Numbered from the stretch's first letter, positions 12,551 through 26,147 are shown. The stretch is DNA of 64,000 nucleotides from Megalopta genalis (GCF_051020955.1 NW_027476360.1:216416-280415); one strand, 5' to 3'. The notes: a model not told the origin generated them from the sequence alone. A program made the numbers and translations.

Positions 12551-13878
12551 TATCATATGTTTCGCATGGATTCGAAGATAACCCTTCTAATTCGCATTGA
12601 TTTGAATTTAAATCATGTGTTTCGCATGGATTTGAAGCTAATTCCTTTGTTTCGCATGCTGTTGAAGCTAAGTCATGTATATCACAAGTATTTGAAGCTA
12701 AACCATTTGTTTCGCATGGATTCGAAGATAAGCCTTCCACTTCGCATTCATTTGAAGCTAAATCATGTGTTCCGCATGGATTTGAAGCTAACTCGTTTGT
12801 TTCGCATGCAGTTGAAGCTGAATCATGTATATCACAAGTATTTGCGGCTAAACCATTTGTTTCGCATGGATTCGAAGGTGACACTTCTACTTCGCATTGA
12901 TTTGAAGCTAAATCATGCGTTTCGCATGGATTTGAAGCTAACTCGTTTGTTCCGCATTCTGTTGAAGCTAAATCATGCATATCACAAGTATTTGAAGCTA
13001 AACCATTTGTTTCGCATGGATTCGAAGATAAGCCTCCTACTTCGCATTGATTTGAAGCTAAATCATGTGTTCGCATGGATTTGAAGCTACCTCGTTTGTT
13101 TCGAATGCTGTTAAAGCTAAATCATGTATATCACAAGTATTTGAAGCTAAACCATTTGCTTCGCATGGATTCGAAGATCAGCCTTCTACTTCGCATTGAT
13201 TTACGGCTAAATCATGTTTTCCGCATGGATTTTAAGCTTAACTCGTTTTTTTCGCATGCAGTTGAAGCTAAATCATGTATATCACAAGTATTTGATTCTA
13301 AACCATTTGTTTCGCATGGATTCGAAGATAACCCTTCTACTTCGCATTGATTTGAAGTTAAATCATGTGTTTCACATGAATTTGAATCTAACTCGTTTAT
13401 TTCGTATGCTGTTTAAGCTAAATCATGTATATCACAAGTATTTGAAGCTAAACCATTTGTTACGCATGGATTCGAAGATCAGCCTTCTACTTCGCATTGA
13501 TTTACGGCTAAATCATGTTTTCCGCATGGATTTTAAGCTTAACTCGTTTTTTTCGCATGCAGTTGAAGCTAAATCATGTATATCACAAGTATTTGAAACT
13601 AAACCATTTGTTTCGCATGGACTCGAAGATAACCCTTCTACTTCGCATTGATTTGAAGTTAAATCATGTGTTTCGCATGGATTAGAATCTAACTCGTTTG
13701 TTTCGCATGCTGTTGAAGATAAATCAAGTGTATCACAAGTATTTGAAGCCAATCCATTTGCTTCGCATGGATTCGAAGATCAGCCTTCTACTTCGCATTG
13801 ATTTGAAGCTAAATCATGTGTTTCGCATGGATTTGAAGCTAACTCGTTTGTTTCGCATTCTGTTGAAGCTAAATCATG
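12494..13878. repeat. 1.39-kb segment, third copy of 6884-8268
   Basis: Matches 6884-8268 at an offset of 5,610 bp, so this part of zone 1 is present three times (6.9, 12.5 and 14.1 kb). It diverges on the left at ACTCG/TCTCG context and on the right at CATGTA against CATGCA. A few substitutions are visible, including GAATTTA against GAAGCTA near 12606. Confidence 0.82.
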
Positions 13879-16280
13879 TATATCACAAGTATTTGAAGCT
13901 ATATCATTTGTTTCGCATGGATTCGAAGATTAGCCTTCTACTTCGCATTGATTAGATGCTAAATCATGTGTTTAGCATGGGTTTGAAGCTAACTCGTTTG
14001 TTTCGCCTGCATTTGAAGCTATATCACTTATATTCACAAGTATGTGAAGCTAAATCGTTCGTTTCGCATTTATTTGAAACAAAGCCATCAACTTCGCGTT
14101 GACTTGATACTAAATCATGTTTTTCGTTTGGACTTGAAGCTATCTCGTTTGTTTCGCATGCTGTTGAAGCTAAATCATGTATATCACAAGTATTTGAAGC
14201 TATATCATATGTTTCGCATGGATTCGAAGATAACCCTTCTAATTCGCATTGATTTGAAGCTAAATCATGTGTTTCGCATGGATTTGAAGCTAATTCCTTT
14301 GTTTCGCATGCTGTTGAAGCTAAGTCATGTATATCACAAGTATTTGAAGCTAAACCATTTGTTTCGCATGGATTCGAAGATAAGCCTTCCACTTCGCATT
14401 CATTTGAAGCTAAATCATGTGTTCCGCATGGATTTGAAGCTAACTCGTTTGTTTCGCATGCAGTTGAAGCTGAATCATGAATATCACAAGTATTTGCGGC
14501 TAAACCATTTGTTTCGCATGGATTCGAAGGTGACACTTCTACTTCGCATTGATTTGAAGCTAAATCATGCGTTTCGCATGGATTTGAAGCTAACTCGTTT
14601 GTTCCGCATTCTCTTGAAGCTAAGTCATGCATATTACAAGTATTTGAAGCTAAACCATTTGTTTCGCATGGATTCGAAGATAAGCCTCCTACTTCGCATT
14701 GATTTGAAGCTAAATCATGTGTTCGCATGGATTTGAAGCTACCTCGTTTGTTTCGAATGCTGTTAAAGCTAAATCATGTATATCACAAGTATTTGAAGCT
14801 AAACCATTTGCTTCGCATGGATTCGAAGATCAGCCTTCTACTTCGCATTGATTTACGGCTAAATCATGTTTTCCGCATGGATTTTAAGCTTAACTCGTTT
14901 TTTTCGCATGCAGTTGAAGCTAAATCATGTATATCACAAGTATTTGATTCTAAACCATTTGTTTCGCATGGATTCGAAGATAACCCTTCTACTTCGCATT
15001 GATTTGAAGTTAAATCATGTGTTTCACATGAATTTGAATCTAACTCGTTTATTTCGTATGCTGTTTAAGCTAAATCATGTATATCACAAGTATTTGAAGC
15101 TAAACCATTTGTTACGCATGGATTCGAAGATCAGCCTTCTACTTCGCATTGATTTACGGCTAAATCATGTTTTCCGCATGGATTTTAAGCTTAACTCGTT
15201 TTTTTCGCATGCAGTTGAAGCTAAATCATGTATATCACAAGTATTTGAAACTAAACCATTTGTTTCGCCTGGATTCGAAGATAACCCTTCTACTTCGCAT
15301 TGATTTGAAGTTAAATCATGTGTTTCGCATGGATTAGAATCTAACTCGTTTGTTTCGCATGCTGTTGAAGATAAATCAAGTGTATCACAAGTATTTGAAG
15401 CCAATCCATTTGCTTCGCATGGATTCGAAGATCAGCCTTCTACTTCGCATTGATTTGAAGCTAAATCATGTGTTTCGCATGGATTTGAAGCTAACTCGTT
15501 TGTTTCGCATTCTGTTGAAGCTAAATCATGCATATCACAAGTATTTGAAGCTAAACCATTTGTTTCGCATGGATTCGAAGATAAGCCTCCTACTTCGCAT
15601 GGATTTGAAGCTAACTCGTTTGTTTCGCATGCAGTTGAAGCTGAATCATGTATATCACAAGTATTTGAAGCTAAAACATTTGATTCGCTTGGATTCGAAG
15701 ATAAGCCACCTACTTCGAATTGATTTGAAACTAAATCATGTGCTCGCATGGATTTGAAGCTATCTCGTTTGTTTCGCATGCTGTTGAAGCTAAATCAAGT
15801 GTATCACAAGTATTCGAAGCCAAACCATTTGCTTCGCATGGATTCGAAGATCAGCCTTCTACTTCGCATTTATTAGATGCTAAATCATGTGTTTCGCATG
15901 GGTTTCAAGCTAGCTCGTTTGTTTCGCCTGCATTTGAAGCTATATCACTTATATTCACAAGTATGTGAAGCTAAATCATTCGTTTCGCATGGATTTGAAG
16001 CTAAGCCATCAACTTCGCGTTGAATTGATGCTAAATCATGTTTTTCGTTTGGACTTGAAGCTAACTCGTTTATTTCGCATGCTGTTGAAGTTAAATCAAG
16101 TGCATCACAAGTATTTGAATCCAAATCATGTGTTTCACATGGATTTGAAGCTAACTCGTTTGTTTCGCATGCAGTTGAAGCTGAATCATGTATATCACAA
16201 GCATTTGAAGCTAAACTATTCGTTTCGCATGGATTCGAAGATAAGCCTTCCACTTCGCATTGATTTCAAGCTAAATCATG
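13787..16280. repeat. 2.49-kb segment, copy B (offset 7,262 bp)
   Basis: Second copy of 6525-9018, with the same unit order, the same 29-bp units and the same odd variants, such as a GTTTAAGCT unit junction. At least three single-base differences are visible. The shared private variants show duplication rather than convergence of independent repeats. Confidence 0.88.
14024..14728 (-). pseudogene. Duplicate antisense decapeptide-phase fragment (234 codons)
   Basis: Copy of the 6762-7466 stretch carried by the segmental duplication, differing at one residue noticed (Asp to Asn in a CDMHDLAS repeat, from ATATCAC to ATATTAC near 14634). Preservation of the open phase follows from the recent duplication and is not independent evidence of selection. 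Confidence 0.12.
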
Positions 16281-16536
16281 TGTTTCGCATGGATTTGAAG
16301 CTAACTCGTTTGTTTCGCCTGCATTTGAAGCCATATCACTTATATTTTCAAGTATGTGAAGCTAAATCAGTCGTTTCGCATGGATTTGAAGCTAAGCCAT
16401 CAACTTCGCGTTGACTTGATGCTAAATCATGTTTTTCGTTTGGACTTGAAGCTAACTCGTTTGTGTCGCATGTTGTTGAAGCTAAATCATGTATATCACA
16501 AGTATTTGAAGCTAAACCATTTGTTTCGCATTTATT

Positions 16537-18451
16537 CGAAGCTAAGCCTTTCACTTCGCATTGATTTGAAGCTAAATCATGTGTTTCGCTTGGATTTCAA
16601 GCTAACTCGTTTTCTTCGCCTGCATTTGATGTTAAATCATGTATATCACAGGTATTTGAAGCTACACCATTTGTTTCGCATGGTATTCGAAGGTAAGCCT
16701 TCTACTTCGCATTGATTTGAAGCTAAATCACGTATTGCGCATGGAGTTGAAGCTAACTCGTTTGTTTCGCATGCTGTTGAATCTAAATCATGTATATCGC
16801 AAGAATCTGAAGCTAAACCATTTGATTCGCATGGATTTGAAGCTAAGCCTTCTACTTCGCATTGATTTGAAGCTAAATCATGTGTTTCGCTTGGATTCGA
16901 AGATTAGCCTTCTACTTCGCATTCATTTGAAGCTAAATCATGTGTTTCGCATGGATTTGAAGCTGACTCGTTTGTTTCGCCTGCACTTGAAGCTATATGA
17001 TGTATATCACATATAATTGAAGCTAAACCATTTGTTTCGCATGGATTCGAATATCAGCCATCTACCTCGTATTGATTTGAAGCTAAATCCTGTGTTTCCC
17101 ATGGATTTGAAGCTAATTCGTTTGTTTCGCATGAACTTGAAGCTGAACCATGTATATCACAAGTATTTGAAGCTAAACCGTTTGATTGGCAGGGTTTTCA
17201 AGCTAAGACTTCTACTTCGCATTGATTCGAAGATAAATCACGTGTTTCGCACGGATTTGAAGCTAAGCCTTTCACTTCGCATTGATTTGAAGCTAAATCA
17301 TGTGTTTCGCTTGGATTTCAAGCTAACTCGTTTTCTTCGCTTGCATTTGATGTTAAATCATGTATATCACAGGTAGTTGAAGCTACACCATTTGTTTCGC
17401 ATGGTATTCGAAGGTAAGCCTTCTACTTCGCATTGATTTGAAGCTAAATCACGTATTGCGCATGGAGTTGAAGCTAACTCGTTTGTTTCGCATGCTGTTG
17501 AATCTAAATCATGTATATCGCAAGAATCTGAAGCTAAACCATTTGATTCGCATGGATTTGAAGCTAAGCCTTCTACTTCGCATTGATTTGAAGCTAAATC
17601 ATGTGTTTCGCTTGGATTCGAAGATTAGCCTTCTACTTCACATTCATTTGAAGCTAAATCATGTGTTTCGCATGGATTTGAAGCTGACTCGTTTGTTTCG
17701 CCTGCACTTGAAGCTATATGATGTATATCACATATAATTGAAGCTAAACCATTTGTTTCGCATGGATTCGAATATCAGCCATCTACCTCGTATTGATTTG
17801 AAGCTAAATCCTGTGTTTCGCATGGATTTGAAGCTAATTCGTTTGTTTCGCATGAACTTGAAGCTGAACCATGTATATCACAAGTATTTGAAGCTAAACC
17901 GTTTGATTGGCAGGGTTTTCAAGCTAAGACTTCTACTTCGCATTGATTCGAAGATAAATCACGTGTTTCGCACGGATTTGAAGCTGAGCCTTTCACTTCG
18001 CATTGATTTGAAGCTAAATCATGTGTTTCACTTGGATTTCAAGCTAACTCGTTTTCTTCGCCTGCATTTGATGTTAAATCATGTATATCACAGGTATTTG
18101 AAGCTACACCATTTGTTTCGCATGGTATTCGAAGGTAAGCCTTCTACTTCGCATTGATTTGAAGCTAAATCACGTATTGGCATGGAGTTGAAGCTAACTC
18201 GTTTGTTTCGCATGCTGTTGAATCTAAATCATGTATATCGCAAGAATCTGAAGCTAAACCATTTGATTCGCATGGATTTGAAGCTAAGCCTTCTACTTCG
18301 CATTGATTTGAAGCTAAATCATGTGTTTCGCTTGGATTCGTAGATTAGCCTTCTACTTCGCATTCATTTGAAGCTAAATCATGTGCTTCGCATGGATTTG
18401 AAGCTGACTCGTTTGTTTCGCCTGCATTTGAAGCTATATGATGTATATCAC
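16537..18451. repeat. 721-bp secondary tandem repeat, about 2.65 copies
   Basis: Blocks starting near 16537, 17258 and 17979 match at an offset of 721 bp. The third block changes to 720 bp after losing one base (ATTGCGCATGG to ATTGGCATGG near 18180) and diverges near 18451. Private markers present in each copy include CACGTATTGCGC, GTATATCGCAAGAATCTG and TTGATTGGCAGGG. The 721-bp length is not a multiple of 30, because the block includes a 31-bp unit (GGTATTCGAAGG). Confidence 0.86.
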
Positions 18452-19050
18452 AAGTATTTGAATCTGAACCATTTGATTCCCATGAATAGTACGCTAAACC
18501 AAGTATTTCGAATGAATTTGAAGCTAAATCACGTGTTTCGCACGGATTTGAAGCTAAGCCTTTCACTTCGCATTGATTTGGAGCTAAATCATGTGTTTCG
18601 CATAGATTTAAAGATAACTCGTTTGTTTTGCATGCAGTTGAAGCTAAATCATGTATATCACAAGGGTTTGATGCTAAGCCGTTTGATTCGCATGGATTAG
18701 AAGATCAGCATTCTACTTCGTATTGAATTGAAGCTAAATCATGTATTTCGCATGGATTTGAAGCTAACACCTTTGTTTCGCATGGTGTTGAAGCTAAGTC
18801 ATGTATAACACAAGTATTTGAAGCCAAACAATCTGTTTCGTGTGGTTTCGGAGATCAGCCTTCTACTTCGCATTGATTTGAAGCTAAATCATATGTTTCG
18901 CTTGGATTTGAAGCTAACTCGTTTGTTTCGCATGCAGTCGATGCTAAATCATGTACATCACAAGTATTTGAAGCTAAACCATCTGTTTCGTGTGGATTCG
19001 AAGGTAAGCCTTCTACTTCGCATTGATTTGATGCTAAATCATGTGTTTCG

Positions 19051-19967
19051 CATGGATTTGAAGCTAACTCGTTTGTTTCTCTTACTGTTGACTGTAAATC
19101 ATGTATATCACAAGTGTTTGAATCTAAACCATTTGTTTCGCATAGATTCGAAGGTAAGCCTTCCACTTCGCATTGATTTGATGCTAAGTCATGTGATTCG
19201 CATGGATTTGAAGCTAGCTCGTTTGTATCGCTTGCTGTTGAAGCTAAATCATGTATATCATAAGTATTTGAAGCTGAACCTTTTGTTTGGCATGAATATT
19301 AAGCTAAATCATGTGTTTCAAATGTATTTGGAGCTAAGTCATGTGTTTCGAAAGGATTTGAAGCTAATTCGTTGATTTCGCATGAAGTTGAAGCTAAATC
19401 ACGTATATCACAAGTATTTGAAGCTGAACCATTTGTTTCGCTTGGATTCGATGATAAGCCTTCTACTTCGTATTGAATTGAAGCTAAATCATGTATTTGG
19501 CATGGATTTGAAGCTAACTCGTTTGTTTCTCTTACTGTTGACTGTAAATCATGTATATCACAAGTGTTTGAATCTAAACCATTTGTTTCGCATAGATTCG
19601 AAGGTAAGCCTTCCACTTCGCATTGATTTGATGCTAAGTCATGTGATTCGCATGGATTTGAAGCTAGCTCGTTTGTATCGCTTGCTGTTGAAGCTAAATC
19701 ATGTATATCATAAGTATTTGAAGCTGAACCTTTTGTTTGGCATGAATATTAAGGTAAATCATGTGTTTCAAATGTATTTGGAGCTAAGTCATGTGTTTTG
19801 AAAGGATTTGAAGCTAATTCGTTGATTTCGCATGAGGTTGAAGCTAAATCACGTATATCACAAGTATTTGAAGCTGAACCATTTGTTTCGCTTGGATTCG
19901 ATGATAAGCCTTCTACTTCGTATTGAATTGAAGCTAAATCATGTATTTGGCATGGATTTGAAGCTAA
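19051..19967. repeat. 450-bp secondary tandem repeat, two copies
   Basis: 19051-19517 recurs at 19501-19967 at an offset of 450 bp, which is three HORs. Private markers are CTCTTACTGTTGACTG, GTATCGCTTGCTG and GGCATGAATATTAA. A few substitutions separate the copies, for example AAGCTAAATC/AAGGTAAATC near 19300/19750. Confidence 0.85.
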
Positions 19968-22535
19968 CACGTTTGTTTCGCATGCAGTTGATGCTAAATC
20001 ATGTACATCACAAGTATTTGAAGCTAAACCATCTGTTTCGTGTCGATTCGAAGGTAAGCCTTCTACTTCGCATTGATTTGATTCTAAATCATGTCTTTCG
20101 CTTGGATTTGAAGCTAACTCGCTGGTTTTGCATGAAGTTGAATCTAAATCATGTATATCACAAGTATTTGAAGCTGAACCATTTGTTTCACATAGATTTG
20201 AAGCTAAGCCTTCTACTTCACATTGATTGGAAGTTAAATCATGTGTTTCGCATGGATTTGAAGCTAACTCGGTTGTGTCGTTTGCATTTGAAGCTATATC
20301 ACTTATATTCGCACGTATTTGAAGCTAAACCATTCGTTTCGCATGGATTTGACGCTAAGCCTTCTGCTTCGCATTGATTTGATACTAAATCGTGTGTTTC
20401 GCTTGGATTTGAAGCTAACATGTTTGTTTCGCACGCAGTTGAAGCTAAATCATGTATATCACAAGTATTTGAAGATAAACCGTTTGATTGGTATGGATTT
20501 GCAGCTAGGACTTCTACTTCGCATTGATTTGAAGCTTAATCATGTGTTTCGCTTGGATTTGAAGCTAACTTGTTTGTGTCGCATGCAGTTGAATATAAAT
20601 CATGTATATCACAAGTATTTGAAGCTAAACCATTTGATTCGCATGGATTTGAAGCTAACGCGTGTGTTTCGCATGGAGTTGAAGCTAAATCATGTATATC
20701 ACAAGTATTTGGAGCTAAACTATTCGTATCGCATGGATTTGAAACTAAGTCTTCTACTTCGCTTGTATTTGAAGCTAACTCGTTTGTTTCGCATGGATTC
20801 GACGATCAGCCATCCGCTTCGCATTGATTTGAAACTAAGTCATGTGTTTCGCTTGGATTTGAATTCAACTCGTTTGTTTCGCAAGCTGTTGAAGCGAAAT
20901 CATGTATATCACTAGTATTTGCAGCTAAACCATTTGTTTCGTAAGGATTCGAAGTTCAGCCTTATACTTCACATTGATTTGAAGCTAAATCATGTGTTTC
21001 GCATGGATTTGAAGCTAATCGTTTGTTTCGCATGCAGTTGAAGCAAAACGACGCATAGCACAAGTATTTGAAGCAAAACCATTTGATTCACATGGATTCG
21101 AAGATCAGCCTTCTACTTCGCATTGATTTGAAGCTAAATCATGAGTTTCGCATGGATATGAAGCTAAATCATGTGTTTTGAATGGATCCGAATTTAACTC
21201 GTTTGCTTCCCAAGCAGTTGAAGCTAAATCATGTATATCATAAGTATTTGAAGCTAAAGAACTTGATTCGCATGGATTTCATACCATGCCTTCTACTTCG
21301 CATTGATTTGATTCTAAATCATGTGTTTCGCTTGGATTTGAAGCTAACACATTTGTTTCGCATGCTGTTGAAGCTAAATCATGTATATCACAAGTATTTG
21401 AAGCAAAACCATTTGTTTCGCATGGATTCGAAGATAAGCCTTCTACATCGCATTGATTTGATGTTAAGTCATGTGTTCCGCACGGATTTGAAGCTAACTC
21501 GTTTGTTTCGCATGCTGTTGAAGCTAAGTTATGTATAACACAAGTATTGGAAGCCAAACAATCTGTTTCGTTTGGATTCGGAGATCAGCCTTCTACTTCG
21601 CATTGATTTGAAGCTAAATCATTTGCTTTGCTCGGATTTGAAGCCAACTCGTTTGTTTAGCATGCAGTTAAAGGTAAATCATGTATAAAACAAGTATTTG
21701 AAGCTAATCCATTTGTTTCGCATGGATTTGATGCTAAGCCTTCTACTTCGCATTGATTTGAAGCTGAATGATGTGTTTCGCTTGTATTTGAAGCTAAGTC
21801 GTTTGTTTCGCATGCAGTTGAATCTAAATCATGTGTATCACAAGTATTTGAAGCTAAACGATTTGTTTCGCATGGATTTGAATCTAAGTCTTGAACTTCG
21901 CGTTGACTTGATGCTCTATCATGTTTTTCGCTTGGGTTTGAAGCTACCTCGTTTGTTTCGCCTGCAGTTGAAGCTAAATCATGTATATCACAAGTATTTG
22001 AAGCAAAACCATTTGATTCGCATGGATTTGAAGCTAAGCCTACTACTTCGCTTTGATTTGAAGCTAAGCCTTCTACTTCGCAATGATTTGAAGCTAAATA
22101 ATATTTTTCGCTTGGAATTGAAGCTAACACGATTGTTTCGCATGCATTTCAAGCTATTCAATTTTTATCACAAGTATTTGAAGGTATCTCATTTATTTCG
22201 CATGGATTTGATGCTAAGCCATCTACTTCGCACTTATTTGAAGGTAAATCATGTGATTCGCTAGGGTTTGAAGCTAACTCGTTTGTTTCGCATGCAGTTG
22301 AATCTAAATCATCTATATCCCAAGTATTTGAAGCTAAACCATTTGTTTTGCAAGTATTTGAAGCTAAGCCTTCTACGTCGCACTGATTTGAAGCTAAATC
22401 ATGTGTTTCGCATTAATTTGAAGATAACTCGTTCGTTCGTCTGCATTTGAAGTTATTTCATATATATCGCAAGTATTTGAATCTAAATCATGTGTTCCGC
22501 ATGAATTTTAAGCTAACTGTTTGTTCCGCCTGCAC

Positions 22536-23257
22536 TTGAAGCTATATCACTTATATTCACAAGTATTTGAAGCCAAATCATTCGGTTCGCATGGATTTGA
22601 AGCTAAGCCTACTTCGCATTGATTTGAATTTAAATCATGTGTTACGCTTGGATCTGAAGCTCACTCGTTTGTTTCGCCTGCATTTGAAGCTTAGTCATGT
22701 ATATCACAAATATTTGAAGCTGAACCATTTGTTTCGCATGCATTTGTAACTAAGCCTTCTACTTTGCATAGATTTGAAACTGAATCATGTGTTTCGCTTG
22801 AATTTGAAGCGAACATGTTTGTTTCACATGCAGTTGAAGCTAAATCATGTGTATCACAAGTATTTGCAGCTGAACCATTTGCTACGCATGAATATTAAGC
22901 TAAACCATGTGTTACGAATGAATTTGAAGCTATATCTTGTATTTCGCATGGATTTGAAGCTAACTCGTTTTCTTCGCCTGCATTTGATGCTAAATCATGT
23001 ATATCACAGGTATTTGAAGCTAAACCATTTGTTTCGCAAGGATTCGAAGCTAAGCCTTCCACTTCGCATTGATTTGAAGCTAAATCATGTGTTTCGCTCG
23101 GATTTGAAGCTGAGCCTTCTACTTCGCATGATTTGAAGATAAATCAAATGTTCCCCATGGATTTGAAGCTGACTCGTTTGTTTCGCATGGATTTGAAGCT
23201 AAGCCTTCAACTTCGCATTGATTTGAAGCTAAATCATATGTTTCGTATGAATTTGAA
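22536..23257. repeat. 722-bp segment, copy A (offset 2,422 bp)
   Basis: Matches 24958-25679. It includes the private AAGCCTACTTCGC short unit and CTTTGCATAGATTTG. Differences noticed are CTTAGTC/CTTAATC, GTGTATC/GTATATC and TATCTTG/TATCATG. It diverges on the right at GAAGCT against GAATCT. Confidence 0.83.
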
Positions 23258-24024
23258 GCTAACTGTTTGTTCCGCCTGCATTTGAAGCTATATCACTTAT
23301 ATCGCAAGTATTTGAAGCTAAATCATTTGTTTCGCATGGATTTGAAGCTAAATCATTTGTTTCGCATGGATTTGAAGCTAAGCCTTTAACTTCGCATTGA
23401 TTTGAAGTTAAATCATGTGTTTCGCTCGGATTTGAAGCTAAGCCTTCTACTTCGCATGATTTGAAGCTAAACCATGTTTATCACAAGTATCTGAATCTAA
23501 AACATTTCTTGCGCTCGGATTTGAAGCTAAGCCTTCTACTTCGCACGATTTAAAGCTAAATCATGTTTATCAAAAGTATCTGAATCTATACCATTTGTTT
23601 CGCTTGGATTTGAAGCTAAACCATTTCTTACGCATGCATATTAAGCTAAACCATTTGTTTAGCATGAATTTGTCGCTAAATCGTGTGTTTCGCATGGATT
23701 TGAAGCTAACTCGATTTTATCCCCTGTGGTTGAAGCTATATCACTTATGTCGCAATTATCTAAGGGTAAATCACTTGTTTCTCCTGTATTTGGAGATAAT
23801 CCTACTACTTCGCATGGATTTGAAGCTAACTCGTATGTTTCGCATGCAGTTAAAGCTAAATCGCGTATATCACAAGTATTTGAAGCTAAGCCTTCTACTT
23901 CGCATGGATTTGATGCTAAATCATGTGTCTCTCATGGATTTGAAGATAACTCGTTTGTTCCGCCTGCATTTGAAGCTATATGACTTATATCGCAAGTATT
24001 TGAAGCTAAATCATTTGTTTCGCA
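23246..24024. repeat. 779-bp segment, copy A (offset 3,766 bp)
   Basis: Matches 27012-27790. It carries the unusual run TCGATTTTATCCCCTGTGG and the TGTCGCAATTATCTAA unit, both seen only in these two copies. A few substitutions separate them, such as TAAGGG/TAAAGG and TTGTCGCT/TTGTAGCT. Confidence 0.83.
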
Positions 24025-24112
24025 TGGATTTGAAGCTATTTCATTTATATCGCAAGTATTTGAATCTAAATCATGTGTTTCGCTCGGATTTGAATCTAAG
24101 CCTTCTACTTCG

Positions 24113-24134
24113 CATGATTTGAAGCTAAATCATG
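24113..24134. repeat. Perfect inverted repeat, 8-bp arms with 6-bp loop (first of nine)
   Basis: CATGATTT, then GAAGCT, then AAATCATG: the arms are exact reverse complements. Eight more identical copies start at 25967, 26593, 27221, 28148, 28774, 29013, 29700 and 29939. They arise where the 29-bp CGCATGATTT unit meets an AAATCATG unit. Elsewhere the same junction gives only a 6-bp arm (TGATTT/AAATCA). A biological role is not shown. Confidence 0.85.
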
Positions 24135-24957
24135 TTTATCACAAGTATCTGAATCTAAAGCATTTGTTGCGCTTGGATTTGAAGATAAGCCTTCTACTTC
24201 GCATGGATTTGATGCTAAATCATGTGTTTCGCATGGATTTGAAGCTAACTCGTTTGTTTCGCATGCAGTAGAATCTAAATCATGTATAACACAAGTATTT
24301 GAAGCTGAACCGTTTGTTTTGCATGGATTCGAAGATCAGCCTTCTACTTCGCATTGATTTGAAGCTAAATCATGTGTTTCGCTTTTATTTGAAGCTAACT
24401 CGTTTATTTCGCATGCAGTTGAAGCTAAATCATGTATATCGCAAGTATTTGAAACTTAATCATTCAGTTCGCATGGATTTGAAGCTAAGCCTTTACCTTC
24501 GCATTGATTTGAAGCTAAATCATGTATTTCGCATGACTTTGAAGCTAACTGTTTGTTCCGCCAGCATTTGAAGCTATATCACTTATATCGCGAGTATTTG
24601 AAGCTAAATCATGTGTTTCACATGGATTTAAAGCTAAGCCTTTAACTTCGCATTGATTTGAAGCTAGATCCTGTGTTTCGCATGAATTTGAAGATAACTC
24701 GTTCGTTTGGTTTGCATTTGAAGCTATTTCATTTATATCGCAAGTATTTGAATCTAAATCATGTGTTTCGCTCGGATTTGAAGATAAACCTTCTACTTCG
24801 CATGGATTTGAAGCTAACTCGTATGTTTCGCATGCAGTTGGAGCTAAATCACGTATATCACAAGTATTTGAAGCTAAGCCTTCTACTTCGCATGGATTTG
24901 ATGCTAAATCATGTGTTTCTCATGGATTTGAAGATAACTCGTTTGTTCCGCCTGCAT

Positions 24958-25679
24958 TTGAAGCTATATCACTTATATTCACAAGTATTTGAAGCCAAAT
25001 CATTCGGTTCGCATGGATTTGAAGCTAAGCCTACTTCGCATTGATTTGAATTTAAATCATGTGTTACGCTTGGATCTGAAGCTCACTCGTTTGTTTCGCC
25101 TGCATTTGAAGCTTAATCATGTATATCACAAATATTTGAAGCTGAACCATTTGTTTCGCATGCATTTGTAACTAAGCCTTCTACTTTGCATAGATTTGAA
25201 ACTGAATCATGTGTTTCGCTTGAATTTGAAGCGAACATGTTTGTTTCACATGCAGTTGAAGCTAAATCATGTATATCACAAGTATTTGCAGCTGAACCAT
25301 TTGCTACGCATGAATATTAAGCTAAACCATGTGTTACGAATGAATTTGAAGCTATATCATGTATTTCGCATGGATTTGAAGCTAACTCGTTTTCTTCGCC
25401 TGCATTTGATGCTAAATCATGTATATCACAGGTATTTGAAGCTAAACCATTTGTTTCGCAAGGATTCGAAGCTAAGCCTTCCACTTCGCATTGATTTGAA
25501 GCTAAATCATGTGTTTCGCTCGGATTTGAAGCTGAGCCTTCTACTTCGCATGATTTGAAGATAAATCAAATGTTCCCCATGGATTTGAAGCTGACTCGTT
25601 TGTTTCGCATGGATTTGAAGCTAAGCCTTCAACTTCGCATTGATTTGAAGCTAAATCATATGTTTCGTATGAATTTGAA
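24958..25679. repeat. 722-bp segment, copy B (offset 2,422 bp)
   Basis: Second copy of 22536-23257, sharing its short unit and private substitutions. Flanking units differ on both sides. Confidence 0.83.
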
Positions 25680-26147
25680 TCTAACTGTTTGTTTCGCATG
25701 CATTTGAAGCTATATCACTTATATCGCAAGTATTTGAAGCTATATCACTTATATCGCAAGTATTTGAAGCTAAATCATTTGTTTCGCATGGATTTGAAGC
25801 TAAACCTTTAACTTCGCATTGATTTGAAGCTAAATCATGTGTTTCGCATGAATTTGAAGATAACTCGTTCGTTTGGTCTGCATTTGAAGCTATTTCATTT
25901 ATATCGCAAGTATTTGAATCTAAATCATGTGTTTCGCTCGGATTTGAAGATAAACCTTCTACTTCGCATGATTTGAAGCTAAATCATGTTTATCACAATT
26001 ATCTGAAGCTATACCATTTGTTTCGCTTGGATTTGATGCTAAGTCTTCTACGTCGCACTGATTTGAATCTAAATCATGTGTTTCACATTAATTTGAAGAT
26101 AACTCGTTCGTTCGTCTGCATTTGAAGTTATTTCATTTATGTCGCAA

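Larger units (their letters stand above)
1..16536. repeat. Zone 1: homogeneous 150-bp HOR domain
   Basis: Units follow the five-type order with little divergence. Typical local variants are GCGGCT at the start of type 4, GAAGGTAACACTTCT for type 5, and a TTTTAATCT junction before type 1. A 29-bp type-1 unit recurs at about 15 places, for example near 268, 1311, 5208, 6408, 10520, 11270 and 14720. Long duplications, listed separately, cover most of the zone, which indicates recent amplification. No gene, RNA or mobile element is seen. Confidence 0.85.
16537..22130. repeat. Zone 2: diverged array with secondary tandems
   Basis: The five-type order is still readable, but units differ more from consensus than in zone 1. 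Variants include TTCGTGTGGATTCGGAG, CATGAATATTAAGC and a first CATGAATAGTACGC unit near 18481. Outside the 721-bp and 450-bp tandems, no long near-identical copies were noticed. No gene or RNA is seen. Confidence 0.75.
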
